From JAFGFG01 sp964442905 (lineage in GTDB: Archaea; Aenigmatarchaeota; Aenigmatarchaeia; QMZP01; JAFGSV01), in NCBI GenBank assembly GCA_964442905.1, contig CAYUBD010000024.1, positions 1 through 14,947 on the forward strand: a DNA stretch of 14,947 bases, read 5' to 3'. The notes below the pieces were generated by a model. The model had not been told where the DNA came from. It did not search any database and saw nothing but the letters and a program-made list of their open reading frames with translations. This document shows, in pieces, positions 1 through 6,504 of the stretch. The translations under genes were made by a program, and so were the position numbers. Position 1 is the stretch's first letter, and every line of letters starts with the position of its first letter.

Positions 1-32
1 TGGTAGGTTCCAACAGCAATGGTGCGTTCTGA
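1..32 (+). CDS. possible 3' end of an upstream gene (partial)
   Basis: Frame 3 is open from the window edge and ends with TGA at 30-32, reading V-G-S-N-S-N-G-A-F. The stop shares its last base with the ATG at 32 (TGATG), a common junction between co-transcribed genes. Only nine codons are visible, so the product cannot be named and the frame may not be coding. Confidence 0.3.
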   Translation, partial: VGSNSNGAF

Positions 33-580
33 TGGAAGATGAAAAGATAACACTGGACAGGGAATCGTTCAAGGCGCTCGCTTCTGATACGCGTGTCTCC
101 ATCCTCAAGAGCCTCGACGAGCGAAGGAAGATGCTTACAGAGCTCTCAAAGCAGCTCGGCATGTCACCATCCACTGTCAAGGAGCATATGGACAATCTCT
201 CGAAAGCCGGACTCGTGGTGCAGATAGACGACGGCCACAAGTGGAAATACTACGAACTGACCAGGAAAGGTGAGAGCATACTTAATCCGGTAGACACCAG
301 GATATGGATAATTCTTTCAGTTTCCATTCTGGCAATGATTGTGGCCGTGGGAGACCTGATAAGAACGAGCATCCAGCCCTACCCGCAGATGCTGGGCGCG
401 AGGTCCTTCGACGCGCTGAACGCCCCGGCTTCGGCTCCGGTTCTAGAGAGCGCACAGAAGACTGCCGAAACCGCTGTCTGGTCAGCGCCCGCGGTTCCGT
501 GGATGCACGTGGCTGCGCTTGCCATCCTTGGAGCGGCCGCTGCGGCCTGCGTGTTCCATATCATGAGAAAAAGAACGTAG
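32..580 (+). CDS. membrane-anchored winged-helix (ArsR-like) transcriptional regulator
   Basis: A 182-aa protein with an N-terminal winged helix-turn-helix (about residues 8-85): an 'FKALASDTRVSIL' opening helix, the LTELSKQLGMSPSTVKEHM recognition region and a wing ending in KWKYYELTRKG, as in ArsR-type and related archaeal regulators. The rest is not DNA-binding. One hydrophobic helix spans about 91-110, an Ala/Pro/Ser-rich loop about 111-156, and a second helix about 157-176 ends in a basic tail (MRKRT). The likely topology puts the DNA-binding domain and C-terminus inside and the 45-residue loop outside. Such proteins are inferred to link an envelope signal to transcription; the ligand is unknown. 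The ATG at 32 is chosen for its stop-start overlap with an upstream frame. The frame stays open to the window edge, so a longer N-terminus is possible. It converges on the PAS gene. Confidence 0.75.
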   Translation: MEDEKITLDRESFKALASDTRVSILKSLDERRKMLTELSKQLGMSPSTVKEHMDNLSKAGLVVQIDDGHKWKYYELTRKGESILNPVDTRIWIILSVSILAMIVAVGDLIRTSIQPYPQMLGARSFDALNAPASAPVLESAQKTAETAVWSAPAVPWMHVAALAILGAAAAACVFHIMRKRT

Positions 581-600
581 CCTTCTGGATGCGTGATACG

Positions 601-1140
601 TCAGTTCTTTTCCATTTTCATTATCTTCTTTTTCAGCTCCGCCATCTTGAGTTCCCTGCCCACGGAAAAGCGGGCGATCTTTTCAAGCTCATCGTTCCTG
701 CTCTTCAGCGTACTCATCTCCTCGCGCTTGCGGTCGCTGATGTCGCGCACGTTGCACTGGATCGTCTTCTTGCCGTTCTCCATGTAGACGTTGCTGATGA
801 CTTCGACGTAAATGCTCTTCCCCTCTCTCGTCTCGAGCGGCATGTCTTCGTAGCGGATATATCCTTTGGACTTCAGCTTCTCGAAATAGTCCTTCGACGT
901 TCCGATATCTTCGAAGACGCCGATCTCCCAGATGTGCTTATTCAGGAACTCGTCTTTTGAATATCCAAGCATGTCTATCAGGAACTTGTTGACGTCCAGA
1001 ATGATTCCAGTGTCGAAATCGAGCAGGATTATTCCGTCCTGGGCCGTTTCGAAGAGCCTGCGGTAGCGCAGCTCAGAGGATTTGAGCGCTTCTTCCCCAT
1101 CCCCTCGTTCGATGTCGGGCCCCAAATTTTTGGCAGACAC
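601..1140 (-). CDS. PAS-domain sensor protein, no output domain
   Basis: The frame encodes one PAS fold with its PAC segment. From the GTG start at 1140 (179 aa) the PAS domain lies at about residues 26-138, with the typical RRLFETAQDGIILLD opening, the DVNKFLIDMLGYSKDEFLNK core and the C-terminal 'CNVRDISDRKR'. A charged helix that should form a coiled coil follows to the end and contains the 'ARFSVGRELKM' segment common after PAS domains in archaeal and bacterial sensors. No histidine kinase, cyclase or HTH follows, so it probably signals through a partner. The frame stays open to an ATG at 1260, which would give 219 aa and overlap the neighbouring gene by 17 bases. I prefer the GTG at 1140 because GGTGG sits five bases upstream, a TATA-like stretch lies about 40 bases upstream, and the 40 extra residues are unlike PAS linkers. 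Confidence 0.75.
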   Translation of the reverse strand: MSAKNLGPDIERGDGEEALKSSELRYRRLFETAQDGIILLDFDTGIILDVNKFLIDMLGYSKDEFLNKHIWEIGVFEDIGTSKDYFEKLKSKGYIRYEDMPLETREGKSIYVEVISNVYMENGKKTIQCNVRDISDRKREEMSTLKSRNDELEKIARFSVGRELKMAELKKKIMKMEKN

Positions 1141-1145
1141 AATAA

Positions 1146-1150
1146 CCACC
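1146..1150 (-). promoter_or_regulatory. Shine-Dalgarno-like site for the GTG start of the PAS gene
   Basis: GGTGG on the minus strand lies five bases before the GTG at 1140-1138. It is the best ribosome-binding site near any candidate start of this frame and is the main reason for choosing the shorter protein. Confidence 0.45.
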
Positions 1151-1243
1151 TTTACATTGATTTTTTTCTCGTCATCATTAATAAGAATTACTGTTTTACC
1201 GCCCATGCCGGCCCGGCCTTTACGGATGCTTCCCGCGGCAGTC

Positions 1244-1648
1244 TCATGCGTCATTCGCATAGCCGGGAGAAGGTAGCGTTTTACTGAGCCCGTCGATGGC
1301 GTAAATCCTCCGGTAGTCGTCGCGCGTCATTATCCTCTTGCTGCTGAAGAATATCCTGGAGACGTCCGCGAGCTCGGCTTCGCTCAAGGGCACCAGCCTG
1401 CCTTCGGAGATGTCCTTGCGTATCTTCGCGTCGTCTATGCCGTCGTACCTGTCGAAAATCGTCACCCGGTCCAGCATCTTCATGTTTATGCCGTCGCGAT
1501 AGCCGTGCACGGAGTGGTACTCGTAGAGGGTTCTGCCGTCAGAGCCGGGGCGGCCGTTCCTGAGGAAGACGTTGTAGTCCGCCAGCACTCCCATGCTGTT
1601 CTTGAGGACGACCCCGTTGAAATCGTCGGGGGTGTGGATCTTTTTCAT
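1244..1648 (-). CDS. hypothetical protein, 134 aa
   Basis: I do not recognise this family. The 134-residue protein is hydrophilic and soluble, with no signal peptide, membrane helix or Cys/His metal motif. It is rich in Asp, Arg and Tyr (for example DRVTIFDRYDGIDDAK at about 60-75), and its C-terminal half looks helical and charged ('SEAELADVSRIFFSSKR'). The ATG at 1648 has a strong TTTATAAA box 26 bases upstream, as expected for a leaderless archaeal transcript, which supports both the gene and the start. It shares a promoter region with the divergent thyX and precedes the PAS gene on the same strand, about 100 bases apart if that gene starts at 1140. A functional link to the PAS protein is only suggested by position. 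Confidence 0.65.
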   Translation of the reverse strand: MKKIHTPDDFNGVVLKNSMGVLADYNVFLRNGRPGSDGRTLYEYHSVHGYRDGINMKMLDRVTIFDRYDGIDDAKIRKDISEGRLVPLSEAELADVSRIFFSSKRIMTRDDYRRIYAIDGLSKTLPSPGYANDA

Positions 1649-1668
1649 ACGCCTAATGACATGCGAAA

Positions 1669-1678
1669 TTTTATAAAC
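1669..1678 (-). promoter_or_regulatory. TATA-like box for the 134-aa gene
   Basis: TTTATAAA is centred about 26 bases before the ATG at 1648 on the minus strand, so transcription should begin at or near the start codon (leaderless). Confidence 0.55.
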
Positions 1679-1697
1679 ACCGTGCCGCGGACGTTTA

Positions 1698-1708
1698 AGT
1701 TTTTATAT
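1698..1708 (+). promoter_or_regulatory. TATA-like box for thyX-glyA
   Basis: GTTTTTATAT is centred about 25 bases before the thyX ATG at 1729 and there is no Shine-Dalgarno sequence between them. This predicts a leaderless thyX-glyA message. Confidence 0.55.
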
Positions 1709-1728
1709 CATGCCGGCACTATTGTTGT

Positions 1729-2601
1729 ATGGAAATTCTTCTCATGAATTATCTCAGGGACCCTGAGAGGACGCTCGGCGGGGCAGCGTGGGCCACAACC
1801 ACAGAACAGGCAGGAGCCGAGTTCGAGCCCACTGACAGGCAGGTTCAGGACATGATAAGCTATGCCAAGTCCATGAAGCTCAGCTCTGTGATGGACATAC
1901 CGTTCTTCGTGTTCTCATTCAAGGATGTTTCCAGGGCGTTCACGCACCAGTGGGTCAGATACAGGATAGCCGCGCACATGCAGCAGAGCCTGAGATATAC
2001 CAAGATCTCCACGGATAACTGCTCATGGTTCCAGGTGCCGCCAGAAATCTCAAAGAAGGGTGCCGAACCGATAATAGAGTATGTCAGGAGCCAGACTAAT
2101 GCGGCAAAAACGTATGAGTCCCTCGTCAAGAAGGGTATTCCTGCCGAGGATGCAAGGTTCGCGCTTCCCATAGGCGTGAAAACACACATAACAACAGGCA
2201 TGAATGCAGAAGAGCTAATGCATGTCATGGCACAGAGGTGCTGCAGGGACGCGCAGTGGGAGATACGGACAGGCGCATACGCGCTCTACTGCATGGGCAT
2301 GATACTTGCGCCGAATATTTTCAAAGGATCCGGTGCGCACTGCGTATCAGAAGATATATGCAGGGGCCGTGGAAAAGGCAGATGCAAGCCATACGCAGAG
2401 GACATGATAAAAAGGATGGATAAAAAGGCAGAAGAGCACAGGGAAGAGTTCAGAAGCATGAAGAAGGGCTGGGTCGATGTGAACCTCAGCAGGGACCTTG
2501 GTCACATAGTCCCCGATGATGTGAAAACGGAAGTTAATGAAGCCATAGGCAGTGAGGTCAGTGTGGACCTCCCTGTTGTGCTTAAACTGAGGAAATGGTG
2601 A
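1729..2601 (+). CDS. thyX: FAD-dependent thymidylate synthase ThyX
   Basis: ThyX makes dTMP from dUMP using methylene-tetrahydrofolate, FAD and NAD(P)H. The family signature R-H-R-(x7)-S appears as RYRIAAHMQQSLRY: R77, Y78, R79 and S87, so the central His is Tyr here. The second half matches ThyX well: LPIGVKTH at about 146-153, then 'MNAEELMHVMAQR' and C-C-R-D-AQWEIR ending at residue 180. At 290 aa it exceeds common bacterial forms (about 220-250 aa). The C-terminal extension carries Cys205, Cys211 and Cys219 in a Gly/Arg/Lys-rich stretch that might bind metal. The ATG at 1729 is preferred over the next Met (codon 6) for its leaderless TATA spacing. glyA begins one base after the stop, so the enzyme supplying its folate substrate is co-transcribed. 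Confidence 0.9.
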   Translation: MEILLMNYLRDPERTLGGAAWATTTEQAGAEFEPTDRQVQDMISYAKSMKLSSVMDIPFFVFSFKDVSRAFTHQWVRYRIAAHMQQSLRYTKISTDNCSWFQVPPEISKKGAEPIIEYVRSQTNAAKTYESLVKKGIPAEDARFALPIGVKTHITTGMNAEELMHVMAQRCCRDAQWEIRTGAYALYCMGMILAPNIFKGSGAHCVSEDICRGRGKGRCKPYAEDMIKRMDKKAEEHREEFRSMKKGWVDVNLSRDLGHIVPDDVKTEVNEAIGSEVSVDLPVVLKLRKW

Positions 2602-2602
2602 A

Positions 2603-3847
2603 ATGGACAGGAATGACGTCATAGGACTTGTTAAAAAACAGAACAGGTGGCGTACACGTGAATGCATAAACATGATAGCCAGCGAGAACCGCATGTCTCC
2701 ACTGGCAGAGAAGATGTACATGTCTGATTTTATGCACCGCTACGCTGAAGGCATGCCTTACAACAGGTACTATCAGGGCACGAAATACATAGACCCTCTC
2801 GAAGATAAAACGACTGAACTCGCAAGGGACCTTTTCCAGGCAAAGCAGGCCGAGCTGAGAGTGCTCTCGGGGGGCACTTCAAACATGGCAGCGTTCTCTG
2901 CACTGGGCAATCGGGGAGATGTGCTCATGAGTCCTGGTCTGGCAGGCGGCTCACATATATCCCACGAGGCTTTCGGAGTCGCCGGGATTCTGGGGTATAA
3001 AATCGAGCACGCAGAATTTGACGTTGATGAATACAACATAGATACCGATGCGTCAGTGAAGAAGATAAGAAAAATAAAGCCGAATGTTGTCACTCTTGGC
3101 GGTTCTGTGATACTCTTTCCTCATCCTGTCAGGGAGTTCAGGGAAGCCTGCGAAGATGTTGGCGCAAGGCTGCTTTACGACGGGGCTCATGTTCTAGGAC
3201 TGATAGCAGGCGGCAAGTTCCAGGACCCGTTAAAGGAGGGGGCGGAGGTTATGACGTCATCAACACACAAGACGTTTCCGGGGCCGCAGGGCGGTATAAT
3301 ACTGGGAAATGCAGACGATGAGCTCTGGAAGAAGATACAGTTAATGGTATTCCCGGGACTGATATCGAACCACCATCTCCACAGGATACCTGCCATGGCC
3401 ATATCAATGCTCGAGTTTCAGGAGTTCGGAAAGGATTACGCAGCGCAGACAGTGAAGAATGCGCAGGCGCTGGGACAGGCCATGCACGAGATTGGTTTTA
3501 ACATTCTGGCGGCAGACAAAGGCTTCACCGAATCACATCAGATACTTGCAGATGTCCGGAAAAACGGTGGTGGAAAACAAGCTGCAGAAGACCTCGAAAA
3601 GGCCAATATCATTCTGAACAAGAACATCCTGGCATGGGATTCTGATGATAGCGCAAAGAATCCGTCGGGATTACGCATAGGCGTCCAGGAGATGACGCGC
3701 ATAGGCATGAAAGAGTCCGAGATGAATAATATCGCGGAGCTGATGAAGAAGGTTGTTCTGGACAAAAAGGCGCCTGCAGATGTCGCCGGGGAAGTGGTAG
3801 AATTCAGAAAGCCGTTCCAGAAAACTCATTATTGCTTCAAAGAGTGA
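2603..3847 (+). CDS. glyA: serine hydroxymethyltransferase (GlyA)
   Basis: A full-length 414-aa PLP enzyme of fold type I. It interconverts serine and glycine while moving the one-carbon unit to a tetrahydropterin. Hallmarks in order: 'NMIASENRMSP' (about 23-33), 'YAEGMPYNRYYQG' (about 47-59), GGTSNM (90-95), 'LLYDGAHVLGL' with the PLP-contacting D193 and H196, and 'TSSTHKTFPGPQGG' with Schiff-base lysine K223. The C-terminal domain contains the usual SGLRIG(V/T) segment ('NPSGLRIGVQEMTRIGM', about 353-369). The ATG lies one base after the thyX stop, so translation is probably coupled. Its product methylene-tetrahydropterin is the ThyX substrate, which explains the pairing. The gene abuts the convergent UPF0316 gene: the two stop codons form TGATCA with no base between them. 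Confidence 0.95.
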   Translation: MDRNDVIGLVKKQNRWRTRECINMIASENRMSPLAEKMYMSDFMHRYAEGMPYNRYYQGTKYIDPLEDKTTELARDLFQAKQAELRVLSGGTSNMAAFSALGNRGDVLMSPGLAGGSHISHEAFGVAGILGYKIEHAEFDVDEYNIDTDASVKKIRKIKPNVVTLGGSVILFPHPVREFREACEDVGARLLYDGAHVLGLIAGGKFQDPLKEGAEVMTSSTHKTFPGPQGGIILGNADDELWKKIQLMVFPGLISNHHLHRIPAMAISMLEFQEFGKDYAAQTVKNAQALGQAMHEIGFNILAADKGFTESHQILADVRKNGGGKQAAEDLEKANIILNKNILAWDSDDSAKNPSGLRIGVQEMTRIGMKESEMNNIAELMKKVVLDKKAPADVAGEVVEFRKPFQKTHYCFKE

Positions 3848-4441
3848 TCATTTGCCTTTCCTGTAATAGCCGAATACGTTAGTGAACCGTTTTCTGAGCG
3901 GCGTGTGTTCCTCGTGCTCGCTCGCATACTTCACATCCTCTATCACGAAGAACGTCTTGGGGTTGAATTCTTTGATTATCTTTATGACGTGCTTCGTGTG
4001 ATGCCTCTTTATGACCATCATTATATGCTGGACCTTGCCCTCGGGGCCGTCGGCGCCTGCGACGGTCATCATGTACTTGTTCTTTTTAAGTTTTTCCAGC
4101 AGCGGACTGGAATCCATTCTGGTTATTATCCTTATCAGCACCTTCCCGACGGAAAGTTTCTCCTCTATGAGCATGCCCATGTAGGTGCCGGACGCGAATC
4201 CTCCTGCATAGGCTACATAATATATGACGTTTGTGACGTTCTGAAATATGTTCTGTATGGCTGCCAGCCATATCAGCACCTCGAAGAATCCCAAAACAGG
4301 TGCCAGCATCCGGAAGCCCTTGGATATGAATATTACCCTCATCGTGCCCAGGCTGACATCGATTATTCTGAACAGAAAAATCAGAATCGGGATGAATATG
4401 TATCCATACCAGTTGGCGATGAGTGGTGTTATAATGTCCAT
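3848..4441 (-). CDS. UPF0316 family membrane protein (DUF5698/DUF2179-like)
   Basis: The 197-aa protein has three membrane helices near residues 12-29, 46-66 and 72-92, then a cytoplasmic alpha/beta domain of about 100 residues. The 'FRIIDVSLGTMRVIFISKG' segment and the following 'PVLGFFEVLIWL' are characteristic of UPF0316, and the soluble part (about 98-175, with 'DGPEGKVQHIMMVIKR') resembles the DUF2179 fold found at the C-terminus of these and related membrane proteins. The molecular function is unknown; the soluble domain is suspected to sense a ligand. The start is supported by a TATA-like box 27 bases upstream. It diverges from the MATE gene and abuts glyA tail to tail. Confidence 0.8.
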   Translation of the reverse strand: MDIITPLIANWYGYIFIPILIFLFRIIDVSLGTMRVIFISKGFRMLAPVLGFFEVLIWLAAIQNIFQNVTNVIYYVAYAGGFASGTYMGMLIEEKLSVGKVLIRIITRMDSSPLLEKLKKNKYMMTVAGADGPEGKVQHIMMVIKRHHTKHVIKIIKEFNPKTFFVIEDVKYASEHEEHTPLRKRFTNVFGYYRKGK

Positions 4442-4462
4442 ATTTTTATTTTAATGTGTTTT

Positions 4463-4473
4463 TGTCTTAAATA
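4463..4473 (-). promoter_or_regulatory. TATA-like box between UPF0316 and MATE genes
   Basis: CTATTTAAGAC on the minus strand is centred about 27 bases before the UPF0316 ATG at 4441. Read on the plus strand (CTTAAATAG), it is 35 bases before the MATE ATG at 4505 and could serve that gene with a short leader. Confidence 0.4.
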
Positions 4474-4504
4474 GTGACACGAAACAATGTACTAAATATA
4501 TTAG

Positions 4505-5860
4505 ATGATTTCTATGAACGGGAAAAGGAAGGACCTCACTGAATGTCCCATAGGCAGAACATTGTTCATACTGGCTGCGCCCATAGTCTTCGGCATGGTC
4601 CTCCAGACAGGATTCAACATCATAGACACGTTCTTCGTCGGGCTTCTGGGTTCCGAGAAACTGGCAGCAATAAGCGTCACATTCCCAGTGGTTTTCATAT
4701 TCATTGCGATAGCCATAGGACTTTCGGTGGGAACCACTGCACTCATATCGCAGGCATTGGGTGCACGAAAGGACAAGGACGCGACGAACATAGCTGAGCA
4801 TTCCCTTCTGGCATCGGTAATCGTGGGTGTAGCCGTCGCTTTTATTGGCATAATGTTCTCGCCGCCGCTCTTCCAGTTCATGGGCGTAACCGGCCACGTG
4901 CTTGACCTGACGGTCAGCTACGCGAATCTCATATTCATCGGTTTTGTATTCATGTTCATAGGATTCCTTTCGCAGGGAATAATACAGGCAGGCGGGGACA
5001 CCATGACGCCTACAAGGAATCTGGCCATATCTGTTGTAGCCAACATCATACTTGACCCGATCATGATTTTCGGGTTCGGCCCGGTGCCTGCGATGGGACT
5101 CATCGGTGCGGGATGGGCTACCGTCCTGGCACGTTCATTGGGTGCATTCCTCAACGTGTTGCACATCTTCTTAGGGAAGGCAGCGGTCAGGATACAGCCC
5201 AAATGCTTCCGGTTCGATTCATCCATACTTTCGAGGCTGTTCCTTATTGGATGGCCATCGTCGCTGAGCCATTCCATAAACAGCATAGGGATGATACTGC
5301 TCATGAGCCTTGTGGGTATGTTCGGGACCGCAGCGCTGGCCGCTTTCGGTGTTGGCGTGAGGCTGGAATCGCTTGCGATAATGCCTACGCTGGGAATAGC
5401 TAGCGCCCTCATACCGTTCATAGGACAGAACCTTGGAGCGGGAAAAATGGACAGGGTAAACAGGGCAGTGTCTCTCACGTCTTACGTGGTATTCGCTTTC
5501 ATGCTGGTCATAATGGCGCTCTGGTACTTCGCGCCGCAGTTCCTATTTGCGCCGTTCACATCAGACCCTGAAGTGCTCTCGATAGGTACGGATTACTTCA
5601 TGATAATATCCTTCGGGTACATGTTCCTTGGCCTGGACTTCGTAATAGGATCGGCCTTTCAGGCCGCAGGCAGGACCACTCTCCAGATGCTGCTGAATCT
5701 GTTCAGATGGGGGGTAACGGTCTTCGTGGCTTACGCCCTTGTGGGTGGAATGGGAATGAACGGCATATGGTGGGGATTCCCGATAGGCAACGTGATAGGC
5801 TTCATAGCGTTCTTCTCATTCCTGAAGAGCGGATTCTGGCTCAGGAAGTGGAAGAAGTGA
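4505..5860 (+). CDS. MATE family multidrug/Na+ (or H+) antiporter
   Basis: A 451-aa polytopic membrane protein with about twelve hydrophobic segments in two halves, the normal size for MATE exporters. The N-terminus has the family opening 'DLTECPIGRTLFILAAPIV', followed by 'NIIDTFFVGLLGSEKLAAISV' split by helix 1-2 features, then 'GTTALISQALGARK'. The repeat half shows 'GVGVRLESLAIMPTLGIA' and 'IGQNLGAG', the matching C-lobe signatures. These transporters expel cationic or other small toxic molecules using a Na+ or H+ gradient; the substrate cannot be read from sequence. The ATG at 4505 is the first in frame, and a second Met three codons later is also possible. The gene ends in the TGATCA shared with the convergent zinc protein gene. 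Confidence 0.92.
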   Translation: MISMNGKRKDLTECPIGRTLFILAAPIVFGMVLQTGFNIIDTFFVGLLGSEKLAAISVTFPVVFIFIAIAIGLSVGTTALISQALGARKDKDATNIAEHSLLASVIVGVAVAFIGIMFSPPLFQFMGVTGHVLDLTVSYANLIFIGFVFMFIGFLSQGIIQAGGDTMTPTRNLAISVVANIILDPIMIFGFGPVPAMGLIGAGWATVLARSLGAFLNVLHIFLGKAAVRIQPKCFRFDSSILSRLFLIGWPSSLSHSINSIGMILLMSLVGMFGTAALAAFGVGVRLESLAIMPTLGIASALIPFIGQNLGAGKMDRVNRAVSLTSYVVFAFMLVIMALWYFAPQFLFAPFTSDPEVLSIGTDYFMIISFGYMFLGLDFVIGSAFQAAGRTTLQMLLNLFRWGVTVFVAYALVGGMGMNGIWWGFPIGNVIGFIAFFSFLKSGFWLRKWKK

Positions 5861-6067
5861 TCATCTTTTGAGGCATCTCATGCACACGTTCGGCTTCCGG
5901 GTCTTCATGAGCGCTTCCGTGCGCTTCTTGTAAATCTCGAGATGCTCTTTGGAGCAGAAGTGCTTCTTTGGTGTGTCGGTCCTTCCGTAGACCTGCACGT
6001 TCTCTGAAATCTCCCTGCCTTTCTCTATCTCTGCTTTGCAGAACTGGCACTTCTTTGGTCCGAACAT
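5861..6067 (-). CDS. small TRASH-like zinc-binding protein, 68 aa
   Basis: The 68-aa basic protein has Cys7-x2-Cys10, then 'KKHFCSKEHLEIYKKR' giving Cys38 and His42, and a further Cys62-x2-Cys65 close to the C-terminus. The first four ligands fit a treble-clef zinc finger of the TRASH/MYM type, where an FCS(K/E)xH/C helix follows a CxxC knuckle. The C-terminal CxxC pair is extra. Such proteins handle metals or act as protein- or nucleic-acid-binding adaptors; none is specified here. A TTTTTAAGTC box centred 25 bases before the ATG predicts a leaderless message. The stop abuts the MATE stop. Confidence 0.7.
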   Translation of the reverse strand: MFGPKKCQFCKAEIEKGREISENVQVYGRTDTPKKHFCSKEHLEIYKKRTEALMKTRKPNVCMRCLKR

Positions 6068-6087
6068 GATTTAATTTCTGGTAAGTG

Positions 6088-6097
6088 ACTTAAAAAA
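6088..6097 (-). promoter_or_regulatory. TATA-like box for the 68-aa zinc protein
   Basis: TTTTTAAGTC on the minus strand is centred about 25 bases before the ATG at 6067. Confidence 0.45.
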
Positions 6098-6126
6098 TCT
6101 AGGAGGGCTTAGCGCATTTTCCCTGC

Positions 6127-6303
6127 TTATTTCTTTATCACGAATTTTGTCATTCCGAAAGCCACTACAGCCCACAGAATGACCACGAGCGCTGATATTA
6201 AAAATCCTACAAAATCGCCTTTAAGGTAATTCCATGCAGCGAGTATCACGTTGGCTATGACAATCACAGCGAATATGATCTCGAAGAACTTCTCCTGATT
6301 CAT
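6127..6303 (-). CDS. small two-helix membrane protein, 58 aa
   Basis: A 58-aa frame starts with ATG at 6303 and ends with TAA at 6129-6127. It begins MNQEKFFEII and has two hydrophobic helices, about residues 6-25 and 31-50, joined by a short 'WNYLKGD' turn and ending in a basic KFVIKK tail. The composition, a perfectly spaced TATTTA-type box (TTTATATTA, 26 bases upstream of the ATG) and the gap it fills all suggest a real gene. I recognise no family. Both termini are probably cytoplasmic. It lies upstream of the 68-aa zinc protein on the same strand, but each has its own promoter. Confidence 0.6.
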   Translation of the reverse strand: MNQEKFFEIIFAVIVIANVILAAWNYLKGDFVGFLISALVVILWAVVAFGMTKFVIKK

Positions 6304-6324
6304 ATCAATTACATTTTATTCTGA

Positions 6325-6333
6325 TAATATAAA
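6325..6333 (-). promoter_or_regulatory. TATA-like box for the 58-aa membrane protein
   Basis: TTTATATTA on the minus strand is centred about 26 bases before the ATG at 6303, the leaderless spacing seen at several genes here. Confidence 0.5.
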
Positions 6334-6397
6334 TCGGAGCCCGGGGAGCACATCTGAACTCAGTTGTAACGCCTTGGCTGATTAATAATTCTCAATC

Positions 6398-6407
6398 GTT
6401 TAAAAAG
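6398..6407 (+). promoter_or_regulatory. TATA-like box (GTTTAAAAAG) for the 23-aa ORF and 190-aa gene
   Basis: GTTTAAAAAG is centred 25 bases before the ATG at 6428, not before the larger gene at 6505, so transcription should start at the small ORF. The same ten bases occur before the zinc-ribbon gene (12058-12067, minus strand). Confidence 0.5.
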
Positions 6408-6427
6408 CTTTGGAATATTTCTTAATT

Positions 6428-6499
6428 ATGGCTGGACCAAAAAAAATAATGCCCGGAATGCATTCCGAAGGAAGAAAAAGCGTACATGGAGTTATGTGA
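6428..6499 (+). CDS. leaderless 23-aa small ORF
   Basis: ATG at 6428 to TGA at 6497-6499 encodes 23 residues: MAGPKKIMPG, then HSEGRKSVHGVM after a Met. The peptide is basic, with three Met, two Gly-Pro/Pro-Gly turns and two His, and has no hydrophobic helix. Support comes from position: the ATG is 25 bases after a good TATA-like box, where a leaderless start is expected, and its stop is five bases before the ATG of the 190-aa gene. It may be a real microprotein or a translated leader controlling the next gene. It is not in frame with the next gene and resembles nothing I know. Confidence 0.4.
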   Translation: MAGPKKIMPGMHSEGRKSVHGVM

Positions 6500-6504
6500 G
6501 ATAA

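Noticed and set aside
304..960. A 218-codon plus-strand frame spanning the regulator end and the PAS gene
   Set aside because: It crosses two well-supported genes in the wrong frame or strand and has shadow-like composition (His/Leu/Asp-rich).
3905..4474. A 189-codon plus-strand frame opposite the UPF0316 gene
   Set aside because: Tyr/His-rich composition and exact antisense overlap with a recognisable membrane protein mark it as a shadow.
6338..6349. Third copy of the tRNA-Thr end repeat, marking a larger island
   Set aside because: Only 9 of 12 bases match and the core is G/C-rich, so chance is a fair explanation; mentioned only as a hint.
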